64,000 nucleotides of DNA from Microbacterium sp. 1.5R (GTDB lineage Bacteria > Actinomycetota > Actinomycetes > Actinomycetales > Microbacteriaceae): NCBI RefSeq assembly GCF_001889265.1, contig NZ_CP018151.1, forward strand, positions 3,472,001 through 3,536,000, given 5' to 3'. The notes below the pieces were generated by a model. It made no database searches. It saw nothing but the letters and a program-made list of their open reading frames with translations, and was not told the origin of the DNA. Numbering within the stretch: position 1 is the first letter of the stretch; the number at the start of each line of letters is the position of its first letter. The position numbers were made by a program, and so were the translations under genes. Below, piece by piece: positions 1 to 6,665 of the stretch.

Positions 1-1635
1 GTAGGGCACCGGGTCGGCGCCGACCAGGCTCAGCACGAACAGGTAGCCGGAGATGAGGAAATGCGCGACCATCCACTCGTGGCCGAGGTGCTCGAACATC
101 GACCAGCGCACCAGGTCGGTGAAGTAGAACGCCCACAGCGACAGGATGAAGATGCCCGCCGCCACGAACGGGTGGGTGACGACCTTCGAGAACGGCGAGT
201 GCACGGCCCACATGATCCATTCGCGACCACCGCGGGTGCCGTCGTCGCGCTTGTGGATCGCTCGAAGGGCCAGCGTGACCGGCGCCCCCGAGACCAGCAG
301 CAGCGGGATCGCCATCGACAGCATCATGTGCCCCAGCATGTGCACGCTGAAGAGATACTCCTGATACGCGTTGATCGGGCCGCCCGTGACCCAGAGCAGC
401 ATCAGCATTCCCAGCACCCAGAACACGGTGCGGTGGATCGGCCAGCGGTCGCCACGGAGCCGCAGTCGGCGCACGCCGACGAGGTAGAGGAAGAGGCCGA
501 ACCCGGCGGCCACCAGCCAGAGCACGTCGATGTCCCACGCCGTGAACCAGCGGTCGATCGTGAACTCCGGCGGCAGCGGGGAGCGGGTGAGGTTCTCGGC
601 GGGGGTCTGCACGAACGCCGCCTCCTCGCCGGTGGGCGGGGGCGTGCGCGCGAGCGCGGCGGCAGCCCCCGAGGCCAGACCCATCAGAGCGACCTCGCAC
701 AGCACCAGCATCCAGAACCAGCGCGCGGCTCCGTCGTCCTCGAGCCGAGGGATCAGGCGGGTGCGATACCAGGCGCCCAGCATTCCCATACCGACGAGGA
801 GCACGACCTTCGCGAGCAGGATGGTGCCGTACGGCGTCCAGAGCTGCGAGATGTCGCCGAACGAGACGACGGAGCGGGCGAGACCCGAGATCGCGACGAC
901 GGCGAACGCGGCGATCGCGAGACTCGAATAGCGGCTCACCAGCTGCGCTGTGCCCACGCCCGAGCGGTCGCGCAGGATCACGACGAGCAGCAGGCCGCCG
1001 AGCCACACCGCCGCGCCGATCGTGTGCAGCAGGATCGAGTTCACCGCGATGTTGTGACCGGCGAGCTCCCCGGAGTGACCCTGCGTCGCCAGCGGAAGGA
1101 AGGATGCCGCGGCGAGGATCGCCGTGATGAGCGTCGGCGTCCACGTGCGCCACGCGAACGCGAGCACGGTGATCACCGAACCCATGATGGTGGTGATCAG
1201 CCATGACTGACCGAGCGGCAGTTGCAGCAGGAATCGTCCGAGCTGCTCACCGAACTCGCGCTCGGCGCTCAGCTGCGGGTTGAAGGCCGCCATGAAGGTG
1301 AAGAATCCGCTGATGCCGGCGGTGACCGTGAAGACGGCAGCGCCGGCCGAGGCCGTGTTGAGCGCCGTGTCGAATGACTTCTCCTCGCTGCGCAGGGCGA
1401 ACAGCGCCAGCACGAGCGAGCCCAGCATCGCCGCGGCCGCGATGTTCATCACGAGCTTGACGATGGGGGTGGCCCAGCGCACGAAGGGACCCGGATCCTG
1501 CAGAAGCAGCGGAGCCGCGCCTCCGCCGATCACGAGGGCGAAGATCACGCCGATCAGTCCGGTCGCGAGCAGGATGCCGATTCCGGCCGCGCGATACGCG
1601 GAGCGGGTCGGGGTCTGCACGGCGCGGGCACTCAC
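1..1635 (-). CDS. CopD-CtaG fusion membrane protein (3' part missing)
   Basis: Polytopic membrane protein joining an N-terminal CopD-like copper-resistance domain to a C-terminal CtaG-type cytochrome c oxidase assembly domain. The 545 visible codons read through many hydrophobic segments. The CopD-like half has HTIGAAVWLGGLLL near residue 205. The CtaG half has HMLGHMMLSM near residue 435 and HEWMVAHFLISG near 525, whose histidines fit metal binding. It continues past the window edge. I chose GTG at 1635 because an in-frame TAG lies four codons upstream; GGAGGG directly abuts it, so a GTG five codons later is an alternative. Likely role in copper delivery to the terminal oxidase in the plasma membrane (family knowledge). 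The fold assignment is good; the exact function is inferred. Confidence 0.85.
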   Translation of the reverse strand, partial: MSARAVQTPTRSAYRAAGIGILLATGLIGVIFALVIGGGAAPLLLQDPGPFVRWATPIVKLVMNIAAAAMLGSLVLALFALRSEEKSFDTALNTASAGAAVFTVTAGISGFFTFMAAFNPQLSAEREFGEQLGRFLLQLPLGQSWLITTIMGSVITVLAFAWRTWTPTLITAILAAASFLPLATQGHSGELAGHNIAVNSILLHTIGAAVWLGGLLLVVILRDRSGVGTAQLVSRYSSLAIAAFAVVAISGLARSVVSFGDISQLWTPYGTILLAKVVLLVGMGMLGAWYRTRLIPRLEDDGAARWFWMLVLCEVALMGLASGAAAALARTPPPTGEEAAFVQTPAENLTRSPLPPEFTIDRWFTAWDIDVLWLVAAGFGLFLYLVGVRRLRLRGDRWPIHRTVFWVLGMLMLLWVTGGPINAYQEYLFSVHMLGHMMLSMAIPLLLVSGAPVTLALRAIHKRDDGTRGGREWIMWAVHSPFSKVVTHPFVAAGIFILSLWAFYFTDLVRWSMFEHLGHEWMVAHFLISGYLFVLSLVGADPVPY

Positions 1636-1672
1636 CCCTCCAGCCTAAGCCGCGGATCCGGGGAGGACGCAC

Positions 1673-1706
1673 GAAGGCCGCCCCCGACGGATCGGGAGCG
1701 GCCTTC
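1673..1706 (-). terminator. Stem-loop after hup
   Basis: Near-perfect inverted repeat with arms built on GAAGGCCGC plus CCCGA around a 4-base loop, 15 bases past the hup stop. The T tract is weak. It probably terminates or stabilises the hup transcript before the copD-ctaG gene. Confidence 0.7.
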
Positions 1707-1720
1707 GAAGAGGTGCGGTC

Positions 1721-2008
1721 TTACTTGACGGCAGCCTTGAGCTTGGAACCAGCGGTCACCTTGACGCGGTGGCCAGCCGGGATCTTGATCTCGGCGCCGG
1801 TCTGCGGGTTGCGGCCCGTGCGAGCTGCGGTCGCGACCTGCTCGAACGAGATCCAGCCCGGGATCGAGACCTTGCTGCCCTTGGCAACAGCGTCGGAGAC
1901 CGAGGAGAACAGCGCGTCGAGGACACCCGAGACGGTGGCCTGGCTCTGGCCGGTGGCAGAAGCGATGCTCGCGACGAGCTCGGTCTTGGTGATGGACTTG
2001 TCAGCCAT
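1721..2008 (-). CDS. hup: HU family DNA-binding protein
   Basis: Histone-like nucleoid protein of 95 residues, the usual HU length, without the lysine-rich tail of mycobacterial HupB. It begins MADKSITKTELVASIA. The DNA-intercalating arm signature GRNPQTG is at residues 65-71, followed by EIKIPAGHRVKVTAG. The start at 2008 is set by GGAGG four bases upstream; a longer in-frame reading adds 35 residues unlike HU. The leader carries a small hairpin (2053-2068, GAGGGC/GCCCTC). Expected to bind and bend DNA as a dimer. Very sure of identity. Confidence 0.96.
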   Translation of the reverse strand: MADKSITKTELVASIASATGQSQATVSGVLDALFSSVSDAVAKGSKVSIPGWISFEQVATAARTGRNPQTGAEIKIPAGHRVKVTAGSKLKAAVK

Positions 2009-2327
2009 GTCATCCTCCAGCGACGAGGTTCCCGTCGCATCGTTGTGGTTCAGAGGGCTGCTGCCCTCCGTTGGTCGAGTGACCGCCTTGAATGTACCAA
2101 CCACCACCCACATTTCCGCGTCATTTCGCGGGTTTTGGGCTTTTCGGCGGCGTGTCGTGGGGCAGAAGTGACGAATGTGACTCGTGGGGCATCGATTTCA
2201 GCGCCCGTCGGCCTCATCGTGGGAAGGAGATCTCTTGCCGCGAAGGGGCGGAATCACCGTTCGATCCTTGCGTGAGAGAGATCTCCTTCGCTCGGCGCGC
2301 GCAGATCAGCCCGGGCGACGACGCGTC
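2009..2327. other. Intergenic region between hup and an XRE gene
   Basis: This 319-base stretch holds the hup leader with its small hairpin (2053-2068) and, at 2223-2289, one copy of a 67-bp palindromic repeat. I see no further coding potential. Confidence 0.6.
2223..2289. repeat. 67-bp palindromic repeat, family A, copy 1
   Basis: Outer arms are GAAGGAGATCTC and its exact reverse complement GAGATCTCCTTC; the inner arms are weaker. The same outer arms or close variants recur at 4609-4675, 5615-5681 and 51000-51066, each copy exactly 67 bp long and all in non-coding DNA. Confidence 0.85.
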
Positions 2328-2873
2328 TCAGGTCGGTTCGGCCGTCGTCGTGGCGGTCGGGGATGCGTCGTCGGCCGTGGCGGAGGCCATCGCGGCGCGG
2401 CGCTTCGCACGACGGGTGCGGGTCTCCTTCGACAACGGGTACCGGGCGTCCAGCCGGGGCTCGAGGACGATCCGACGCAGCGCAGTGAGGATCACGTACC
2501 CGCCCACCCAGTAGGACAGGAACAGCACGAGTCCATACGAGAACGTGAAGCTCAGCAGCGTGCACACGATGCCGATGCCGACATAGAGCCAGGTCCAGGC
2601 GTGGGCGATGCGATCACGCGCGGCCTGCTGGTCATCCGTGCGCTGCTGCAGCGAATCGACCCGGCTGCTGAGTGCCTCATCGTCGATCGTGGCGAAGAGG
2701 TCCCGCACCGGCACCTGCAGCGCATCCGCGACCAGAGACAGCGTCTCCAGGCTCGCATCCTGTCCGGCTTCCAGGCGCTGCACGGTTCTGAGTCCCACGC
2801 CGCTCTCGGTCGCCAGTCGTTCCTGAGTCCACCCCTGCGCCTGGCGCAGTTCCGTGATTCGTGTCGTGTTCAT
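2328..2873 (-). CDS. XRE-family regulator with two membrane segments
   Basis: The N-terminal cro/cI helix-turn-helix (about residues 2-60, TQERLATESGVGLRTVQRLE) is followed by a short coiled linker and a hydrophobic region near residues 90-140 that fits two membrane helices joined by a short turn. The tail is basic, then Ala/Thr-rich. This layout resembles small membrane-anchored XRE proteins with a 2TM domain of unknown function. ATG 2873 has GGAGG upstream; ATG 2882, three codons earlier, is an equal alternative. The gene stands alone, so the target is unknown. Confidence 0.8.
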   Translation of the reverse strand: MNTTRITELRQAQGWTQERLATESGVGLRTVQRLEAGQDASLETLSLVADALQVPVRDLFATIDDEALSSRVDSLQQRTDDQQAARDRIAHAWTWLYVGIGIVCTLLSFTFSYGLVLFLSYWVGGYVILTALRRIVLEPRLDARYPLSKETRTRRAKRRAAMASATADDASPTATTTAEPT

Positions 2874-2988
2874 GTCCTCCATGCTCTCCAGCGGCCCCGA
2901 TCCGCCGCCACGCCACCGAGCCGCCAGTCAGCCGCCAGCTGGCCGCCATCGACCCGCCGCCATCCGCCGCCCCGTCGCCGTCGCCGCG

Positions 2989-3597
2989 TCAGAGCGGGCG
3001 GTGGGCGGCGACCACCGAGCGTGCGGTGCGCTCGAACGCCGGCGTGACCCGCTCGTCTCCGTCGAGGTACCCGCCGACGAGCGCGGCGTCGCGCAGCAGC
3101 ACGAGGGACGCCGCGACATCGACGGGGCTCTCGAGGCCGGCCTGCTCGGCGACGGCCTGGAGCGTCGAGCGGAACCACTCCCGGTGCTCGTCGATCAGCA
3201 GACGGACGGCACCGTCGGCATCCGGATACTCCGCTGCCGCGTTGATGAACGGGCAGCCACGCGTGTGCCGGAGGCGGATGTCGGCGGCGATGCCGTCGAT
3301 CACGGCGTCGACCAGCTGCGCAGGATCCGTCACCGCCTCGCCCGCGTCGGCGAACATCGCGCGGAGCATCTCGTCTTCGTTGCGCAGGTACGCGAGGACG
3401 AGGTTCTCCTTGCCGCCGAACTGGTTGTAGAGCGTCGCCCTGGTGACCGCGGCCTCATCGATGATGCGGTCGACGCCGACCGCATGGATCCCCTCTTCGT
3501 AGAAGAGCCTGGTGGCGGTGTCGATCAGCCGGGTGCGGGCTGCGCTGGGCCGCTTCGGAGCCGTCGTCGGAGCGGAGGTGGAAGTCGTGGTCTTCAT
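2989..3597 (-). CDS. TetR/AcrR-family repressor
   Basis: A 202-residue TetR protein. The N-terminal HTH lies about residues 18-65 (RLIDTATRLFYEEGIHAVGVDRI, then RATLYNQFGGKENLV), followed by a helical ligand domain. RGCPFINAAAEYPDADG is typical of the TetR subfamily near small hydrolases and oxidoreductases. The start at 3597 is chosen for AGAGGG seven bases upstream. It is divergent from an alpha/beta hydrolase gene, with a 20-bp palindrome (3651-3670) between them. It most likely represses itself and the hydrolase and is released by an unknown, probably lipophilic, ligand. Confidence 0.9.
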   Translation of the reverse strand: MKTTTSTSAPTTAPKRPSAARTRLIDTATRLFYEEGIHAVGVDRIIDEAAVTRATLYNQFGGKENLVLAYLRNEDEMLRAMFADAGEAVTDPAQLVDAVIDGIAADIRLRHTRGCPFINAAAEYPDADGAVRLLIDEHREWFRSTLQAVAEQAGLESPVDVAASLVLLRDAALVGGYLDGDERVTPAFERTARSVVAAHRPL

Positions 3598-3650
3598 GAT
3601 GATCCCTCTCATCGTGTCATCCGATTCGGGTTTTCGGGAATAGGTTGTGC

Positions 3651-3670
3651 TAGATAGAACGTTCGGTCTA
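3651..3670. promoter_or_regulatory. TetR operator
   Basis: TAGATAGAACGTTCGGTCTA is an inverted repeat (TAGA..GAAC/GTTC..TCTA, 16 of 20 positions symmetric) in the only gap between the divergent tetR and hydrolase genes. Size and position fit an operator controlling both. Confidence 0.8.
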
Positions 3671-3722
3671 CTATCAGCGTAACGCACTCGCACCGGGCGG
3701 GGCAGACATAGGAGAAGAAACG

Positions 3723-4550
3723 ATGAACAGCACCGACAAGACCCCGATCGTCCTGATCCACGGACTCTGGATGACGCCGAAGAGCTGGGACACGTGGGCC
3801 GAGCGGTTTCGCGCGCAGGGTCACGAGGTGATCATCCCGGGATGGCCCGGGATCGACGACCGCTCCGTCGAGGACATCCGCCGCGACCCGTCGGCCCTCA
3901 AGGGGATCGGCCTGAAGCAGATCGCCGACAACTACGAGCGCATCATCCGTGCGCTTCCGGTCAAGCCGATCATCATGGGCCACTCGTTCGGCGGCGTGCT
4001 CACCCAGATGCTCGCCGACCGCGGCCTCGGCGCCGCCTACGTGGGCGTGGCCCCGGGACAGACCGCCGGCGTCACCGCACTGCCCCTCTCGACCCTGTGG
4101 ACCGGAACGCCGATCCTCTCCAACCCCTTCGGCATCAACGGAGCCAAGCCGCTGTCGAAGCGCCACTTCCACTTCACGTTCGGCAACGACCTCCCCCGCG
4201 CAGCATCCGACGCCCTCTGGGAGGAGTACGCCGTGAACTCCTACAACAAGGTCTTCTTCGAGGGCGTGACCTCGGTGCTCAACGAGAAGGGCGGAGTCAC
4301 CCACGTCGACTACGCACGCGCCGACCGCGCCCCGCTGCTCGTCATCACCGGCGAGATCGACCACGTCGTGCCCCCGGCCATCGGACGCGCGATCGTGAAG
4401 AAGTACCACTCGTCCGGCAGTACCGCCATCGTCGAGTACAAGGAGTATGCGGGCCGCACCCACCGTCTCGTCAGCCAGGACGGCTGGGAGGAGATCGCCG
4501 ACTACGCGCTCACCTGGGCGGTGGAGCACGCGACAGCATCCGTCGCCTGA
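3723..4550 (+). CDS. Alpha/beta hydrolase
   Basis: A 275-residue single-domain alpha/beta hydrolase. The oxyanion region is LIHGLWM (residues 11-17). The nucleophile elbow GHSFGG puts the serine at 88, the acid is likely Asp213 in GEIDHVVP, and the base is His247 in GRTHRLV. There is no signal peptide, so it is cytoplasmic. AGGAGAAG precedes the ATG. It is divergent from a TetR repressor with a shared operator, so it is probably induced by a compound it degrades, such as an ester or other reactive small molecule. The substrate cannot be read from sequence. Confidence 0.88.
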   Translation: MNSTDKTPIVLIHGLWMTPKSWDTWAERFRAQGHEVIIPGWPGIDDRSVEDIRRDPSALKGIGLKQIADNYERIIRALPVKPIIMGHSFGGVLTQMLADRGLGAAYVGVAPGQTAGVTALPLSTLWTGTPILSNPFGINGAKPLSKRHFHFTFGNDLPRAASDALWEEYAVNSYNKVFFEGVTSVLNEKGGVTHVDYARADRAPLLVITGEIDHVVPPAIGRAIVKKYHSSGSTAIVEYKEYAGRTHRLVSQDGWEEIADYALTWAVEHATASVA

Positions 4551-4608
4551 TGCGGGGCGCTGCGGCGCCTCGGAGGGCATCTGCGATACGGAGAGCGCCT
4601 CGGTGTGC

Positions 4609-4675
4609 GAAGGAGATCTCGCGCAGCGAAGGACTGGATGAGGCATTCGGTCCTTCGCTGGGTGAGATCTCCTTC
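4609..4675. repeat. 67-bp palindromic repeat, family A, copy 2
   Basis: The best-preserved copy. Arms of about 33 bases start GAAGGAGATCTC and continue with CAGCGAAGGAC in both directions, with only a few mismatches. It lies between the convergent hydrolase and DUF559 genes and could fold into a long RNA hairpin on either strand. Confidence 0.88.
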
Positions 4676-4691
4676 TCTGCAAGCGAGGACA

Positions 4692-5516
4692 TCAGCCGAG
4701 ATGCCTGCCCTGAGCGACAGCATCCATGATGATCGCCTGCACTTCTGGCCAGCGAGCCATGATCTGCTCGTATCCGAACCGCAGCACGTGATAGCCACGG
4801 AGCATGAGCCGTGCGTCATGCTCGATGTCCGTCGTCCGCTGCGCTCCGACGTGTGTCGCTCCGTCGATCTGAATCACCAGGCGCTCGCCGATCAGGAGGT
4901 CGACACGGTGTCCGTGCAGCCACGCCTGCTGCACCATCGCAAGACCCAACCACCGCAGCCTCGACACGAAGATCGTCTCGAGACCCGAGTCCGAGAACGG
5001 CCTGGCGGATTCGAGCAGCTCCCGGGCGGCGGGCGGCAGCTCGAATCGCGACAGCACACGCTCGTCGACGAGCCCCTTGTTCAGAGCCGACTCCCAGATC
5101 ACCAGGGCGGTCTCTCTCGGCTGGCAGCGCGCCACCACGGCGAGGGTGTTGACGAGCCCGTCGACGGTCGAGTCGGGGTCGCGCTGAACCACCGGGCGCG
5201 ACCAGTGGACGACGACCTGCGACGGCACCCGCACGCGGGCGGCATTCGGGCGGGCAGCCACGTGGACAGACGATGCGTTCGGCACCCACAACCCCATGCG
5301 CTCGGCTGCGGTGACGCAGGTGATGACGACCCCGCGAGTCGCGGCGCCCACGACGATCGGGTCGGCATCGGGCAGCGCAATCCATCCTCGGCGGATCGAT
5401 CTCACCGCACCGAGCTCCTTCGCACGGCGCAGTGTGTGAGCGCTCACCCCGAGTGACCGAAGTCGCTCGACGCGCGCGACCCCACCCTGACGTTCGAGCT
5501 CGGTGACCGCATCCAT
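4692..5516 (-). CDS. DUF559 / AbiEi-like two-domain protein
   Basis: 274 residues. The N-terminal part (1-70) resembles the winged-helix domain of AbiEi-type antitoxins (GGVARVERLRSLGVSAHTLRRA, then a GWIALP step). The C-terminal part (about 185-270) is a DUF559 domain of the Vsr-like PD-(D/E)XK fold: GLETIFVSRLRWLG, HRVDLLIGERLVIQIDG with candidate catalytic Asp and Glu residues, and a closing LRFGYEQIM. Proteins of this design are common and multicopy in Microbacteriaceae. The role is unproven, perhaps nucleic-acid cleavage or toxin-antitoxin. No partner gene is adjacent. Confidence 0.8.
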   Translation of the reverse strand: MDAVTELERQGGVARVERLRSLGVSAHTLRRAKELGAVRSIRRGWIALPDADPIVVGAATRGVVITCVTAAERMGLWVPNASSVHVAARPNAARVRVPSQVVVHWSRPVVQRDPDSTVDGLVNTLAVVARCQPRETALVIWESALNKGLVDERVLSRFELPPAARELLESARPFSDSGLETIFVSRLRWLGLAMVQQAWLHGHRVDLLIGERLVIQIDGATHVGAQRTTDIEHDARLMLRGYHVLRFGYEQIMARWPEVQAIIMDAVAQGRHLG

Positions 5517-5614
5517 CAGGCGATACTCCCCCGTGGTCGGCTTCCGAGGAGGCCGCGCACCCGGCCCCTGTAGAGAACCGTGAACTCGGCCCCTCGGTGC
5601 AGAGCGACTGCTGC

Positions 5615-5681
5615 GAAGGAGATCTCATGCAATGAAGGAGCGAATGGCGCAGCATCCCCTTCTCAGCGAGAGATTCCCTTC
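5615..5681. repeat. 67-bp palindromic repeat, family A, copy 3
   Basis: The left arm GAAGGAGATCTC pairs with GAGATTCCCTTC at the right end, so this copy is slightly decayed. It lies between the DUF559 gene and the rpsN terminator. Confidence 0.8.
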
Positions 5682-5710
5682 GCAGCGAGCGCCGCAACAC
5701 GAGTCGCGGA

Positions 5711-5732
5711 TGCCGGGCCGCAGGCCCGGGCA
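5711..5732. repeat. GC-rich hairpin
   Basis: TGCCGGGCC pairs with GGCCCGGGCA (one bulge) around a GCA loop, four bases from the rpsN terminator. It may be a second stage of that terminator. Confidence 0.5.
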
Positions 5733-5735
5733 TAG

Positions 5736-5773
5736 CGAAAGGGGCGAGGATCCGAAGATCCTCGCCCCTTTCG
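5736..5773 (-). terminator. rpsN terminator with UUCG tetraloop
   Basis: A perfect 17-bp stem closes on CTTCG when read on the minus strand, giving a C(UUCG)G tetraloop and ending in CCCCTTTCG. It lies 17 bases past the rpsN stop and is the clearest intrinsic terminator in the window. Confidence 0.92.
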
Positions 5774-5789
5774 GCTTGTCTGCTGAGAC

Positions 5790-6095
5790 TTACCAGCTGG
5801 ACTTGGTGACACCGGGCAGCTCGCCACGGTGTGCCATGTCACGGAAGCGGACGCGCGAGACGCCGAACTTCGTGAGGACACCGCGGGGGCGGCCGTCGAT
5901 GACGTCGCGCGAACGCACGCGAGCCGGCGACGCGTTGCGCGGCAGCTTCTGCAGGCCGACGCGTGCGGCCTCGCGGGCCTCGTCGGTGGCGTTCGGGTCG
6001 ACCAGGGTCTTCTTCAGCTCGGCGCGACGCTCTGCGTAACGCTCGACGATGACCTTGCGCTGCTCGTTGCGAGCGATCTTGCTCTTCTTAGCCAT
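5790..6095 (-). CDS. rpsN: 30S ribosomal protein S14, zinc-free type
   Basis: The 101-residue long form of S14 ([17 protein letters not shown]... ending [11 protein letters not shown]). It has no cysteine, so it lacks the CXXC zinc site of the short S14 form. Motifs [20 protein letters not shown] and [14 protein letters not shown] are diagnostic. It is last in rpmB-rpmG-rpsN, three bases after the rpmG stop, and is followed by a strong terminator. It assembles into the small-subunit head. In many actinobacteria zinc-free paralogues are Zur-repressed, but I see no Zur box here. Confidence 0.97.
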   Translation of the reverse strand: MAKKSKIARNEQRKVIVERYAERRAELKKTLVDPNATDEAREAARVGLQKLPRNASPARVRSRDVIDGRPRGVLTKFGVSRVRFRDMAHRGELPGVTKSSW

Positions 6096-6098
6096 TGA

Positions 6099-6269
6099 TC
6101 AACGCTCCTCTCGGAATTCGACGTGCTGACGGATGACCGGGTCGTACTTCTTGAGCACGAGGCGGTCGGGGGTGTTGCGGCGGTTCTTCTTGGTCACGTA
6201 CGTGTAGCCCGTACCTGCCGTGGAGCGCAGCTTGATGATCGGACGTACGTCCTGAGCCTTCTTGGCCAT
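6099..6269 (-). CDS. rpmG: 50S ribosomal protein L33, zinc-free type
   Basis: 56 residues ([20 protein letters not shown]... ending [14 protein letters not shown]), the normal L33 length, with no cysteine and so no zinc ribbon. The ATG overlaps the rpmB stop by one base (TAATG), so the two are translationally coupled. The short reading frame was found by direct translation. Part of the large ribosomal subunit. Confidence 0.95.
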   Translation of the reverse strand: MAKKAQDVRPIIKLRSTAGTGYTYVTKKNRRNTPDRLVLKKYDPVIRQHVEFREER

Positions 6270-6505
6270 TAGAGCTTCACACCCTTCGCCTGGAGGTCCT
6301 TGACCACGTTCTCGATGCCGCGGACGTCGATCACCTTGATGCCCTTGGCGGACACGTTGAGCGTGATCTTACGACCGAGCGAAGCGACGAAATAGGTCTT
6401 CTTCTGCACGTTCGGGTCGAAGCGACGCTTCGTCCGGCGGTGCGAGTGCGAGACGTTGTGACCGAAGCCGGGAACAGCTCCTGTCACCTGGCACACTGCT
6501 GCCAT
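6269..6505 (-). CDS. rpmB: 50S ribosomal protein L28, zinc-free type
   Basis: 78 residues ([20 protein letters not shown]). Cys5 is the only cysteine, so the four-cysteine zinc site of the C+ form is absent. [18 protein letters not shown] is the conserved rRNA-binding core. GGAG lies seven bases before ATG 6505. It is first in rpmB-rpmG-rpsN. The 160-base leader holds an 18-bp palindrome (6527-6544) and a second inverted repeat, but no match to a TGAnAAnnnTTnTCA Zur box. Confidence 0.96.
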   Translation of the reverse strand: MAAVCQVTGAVPGFGHNVSHSHRRTKRRFDPNVQKKTYFVASLGRKITLNVSAKGIKVIDVRGIENVVKDLQAKGVKL

Positions 6506-6526
6506 GATGTGACTCCTTCTATACCG

Positions 6527-6544
6527 TGAGACCGGACGGTCTCA
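6527..6544 (-). promoter_or_regulatory. 18-bp palindrome in the rpmB leader
   Basis: TGAGACCG and CGGTCTCA are perfect arms around two bases, 22 bases before the rpmB start. It could be a repressor operator or an RNA hairpin just upstream of the ribosome-binding site. A further inverted repeat (ACGCACA/TGTGCGC) sits at 6615-6636. Confidence 0.55.
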
Positions 6545-6665
6545 CCCAAGATCCCTTGTCTGCGCGCCACCCCGCATCGCCGATCTCTCGGCCGAAGAAG
6601 GGGAAGCACGCGAACTACGCACAGGAGTGTGCGCAGACAAAGAGTCAGTTTAGCACGACCCCGAG

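Noticed and set aside
61..1206. Plus-strand frame at the window start
   Set aside because: His/Arg/Gln-rich shadow of the CopD-CtaG gene, which has clear membrane helices on the minus strand.
4605..5456. Plus-strand frame starting inside a 67-bp palindrome
   Set aside because: Opposite the DUF559 gene; no start signal and no recognisable motif.
6527..6544. Zur box before rpmB
   Set aside because: The palindrome TGAGACCG/CGGTCTCA does not fit TGAnAAnnnTTnTCA.
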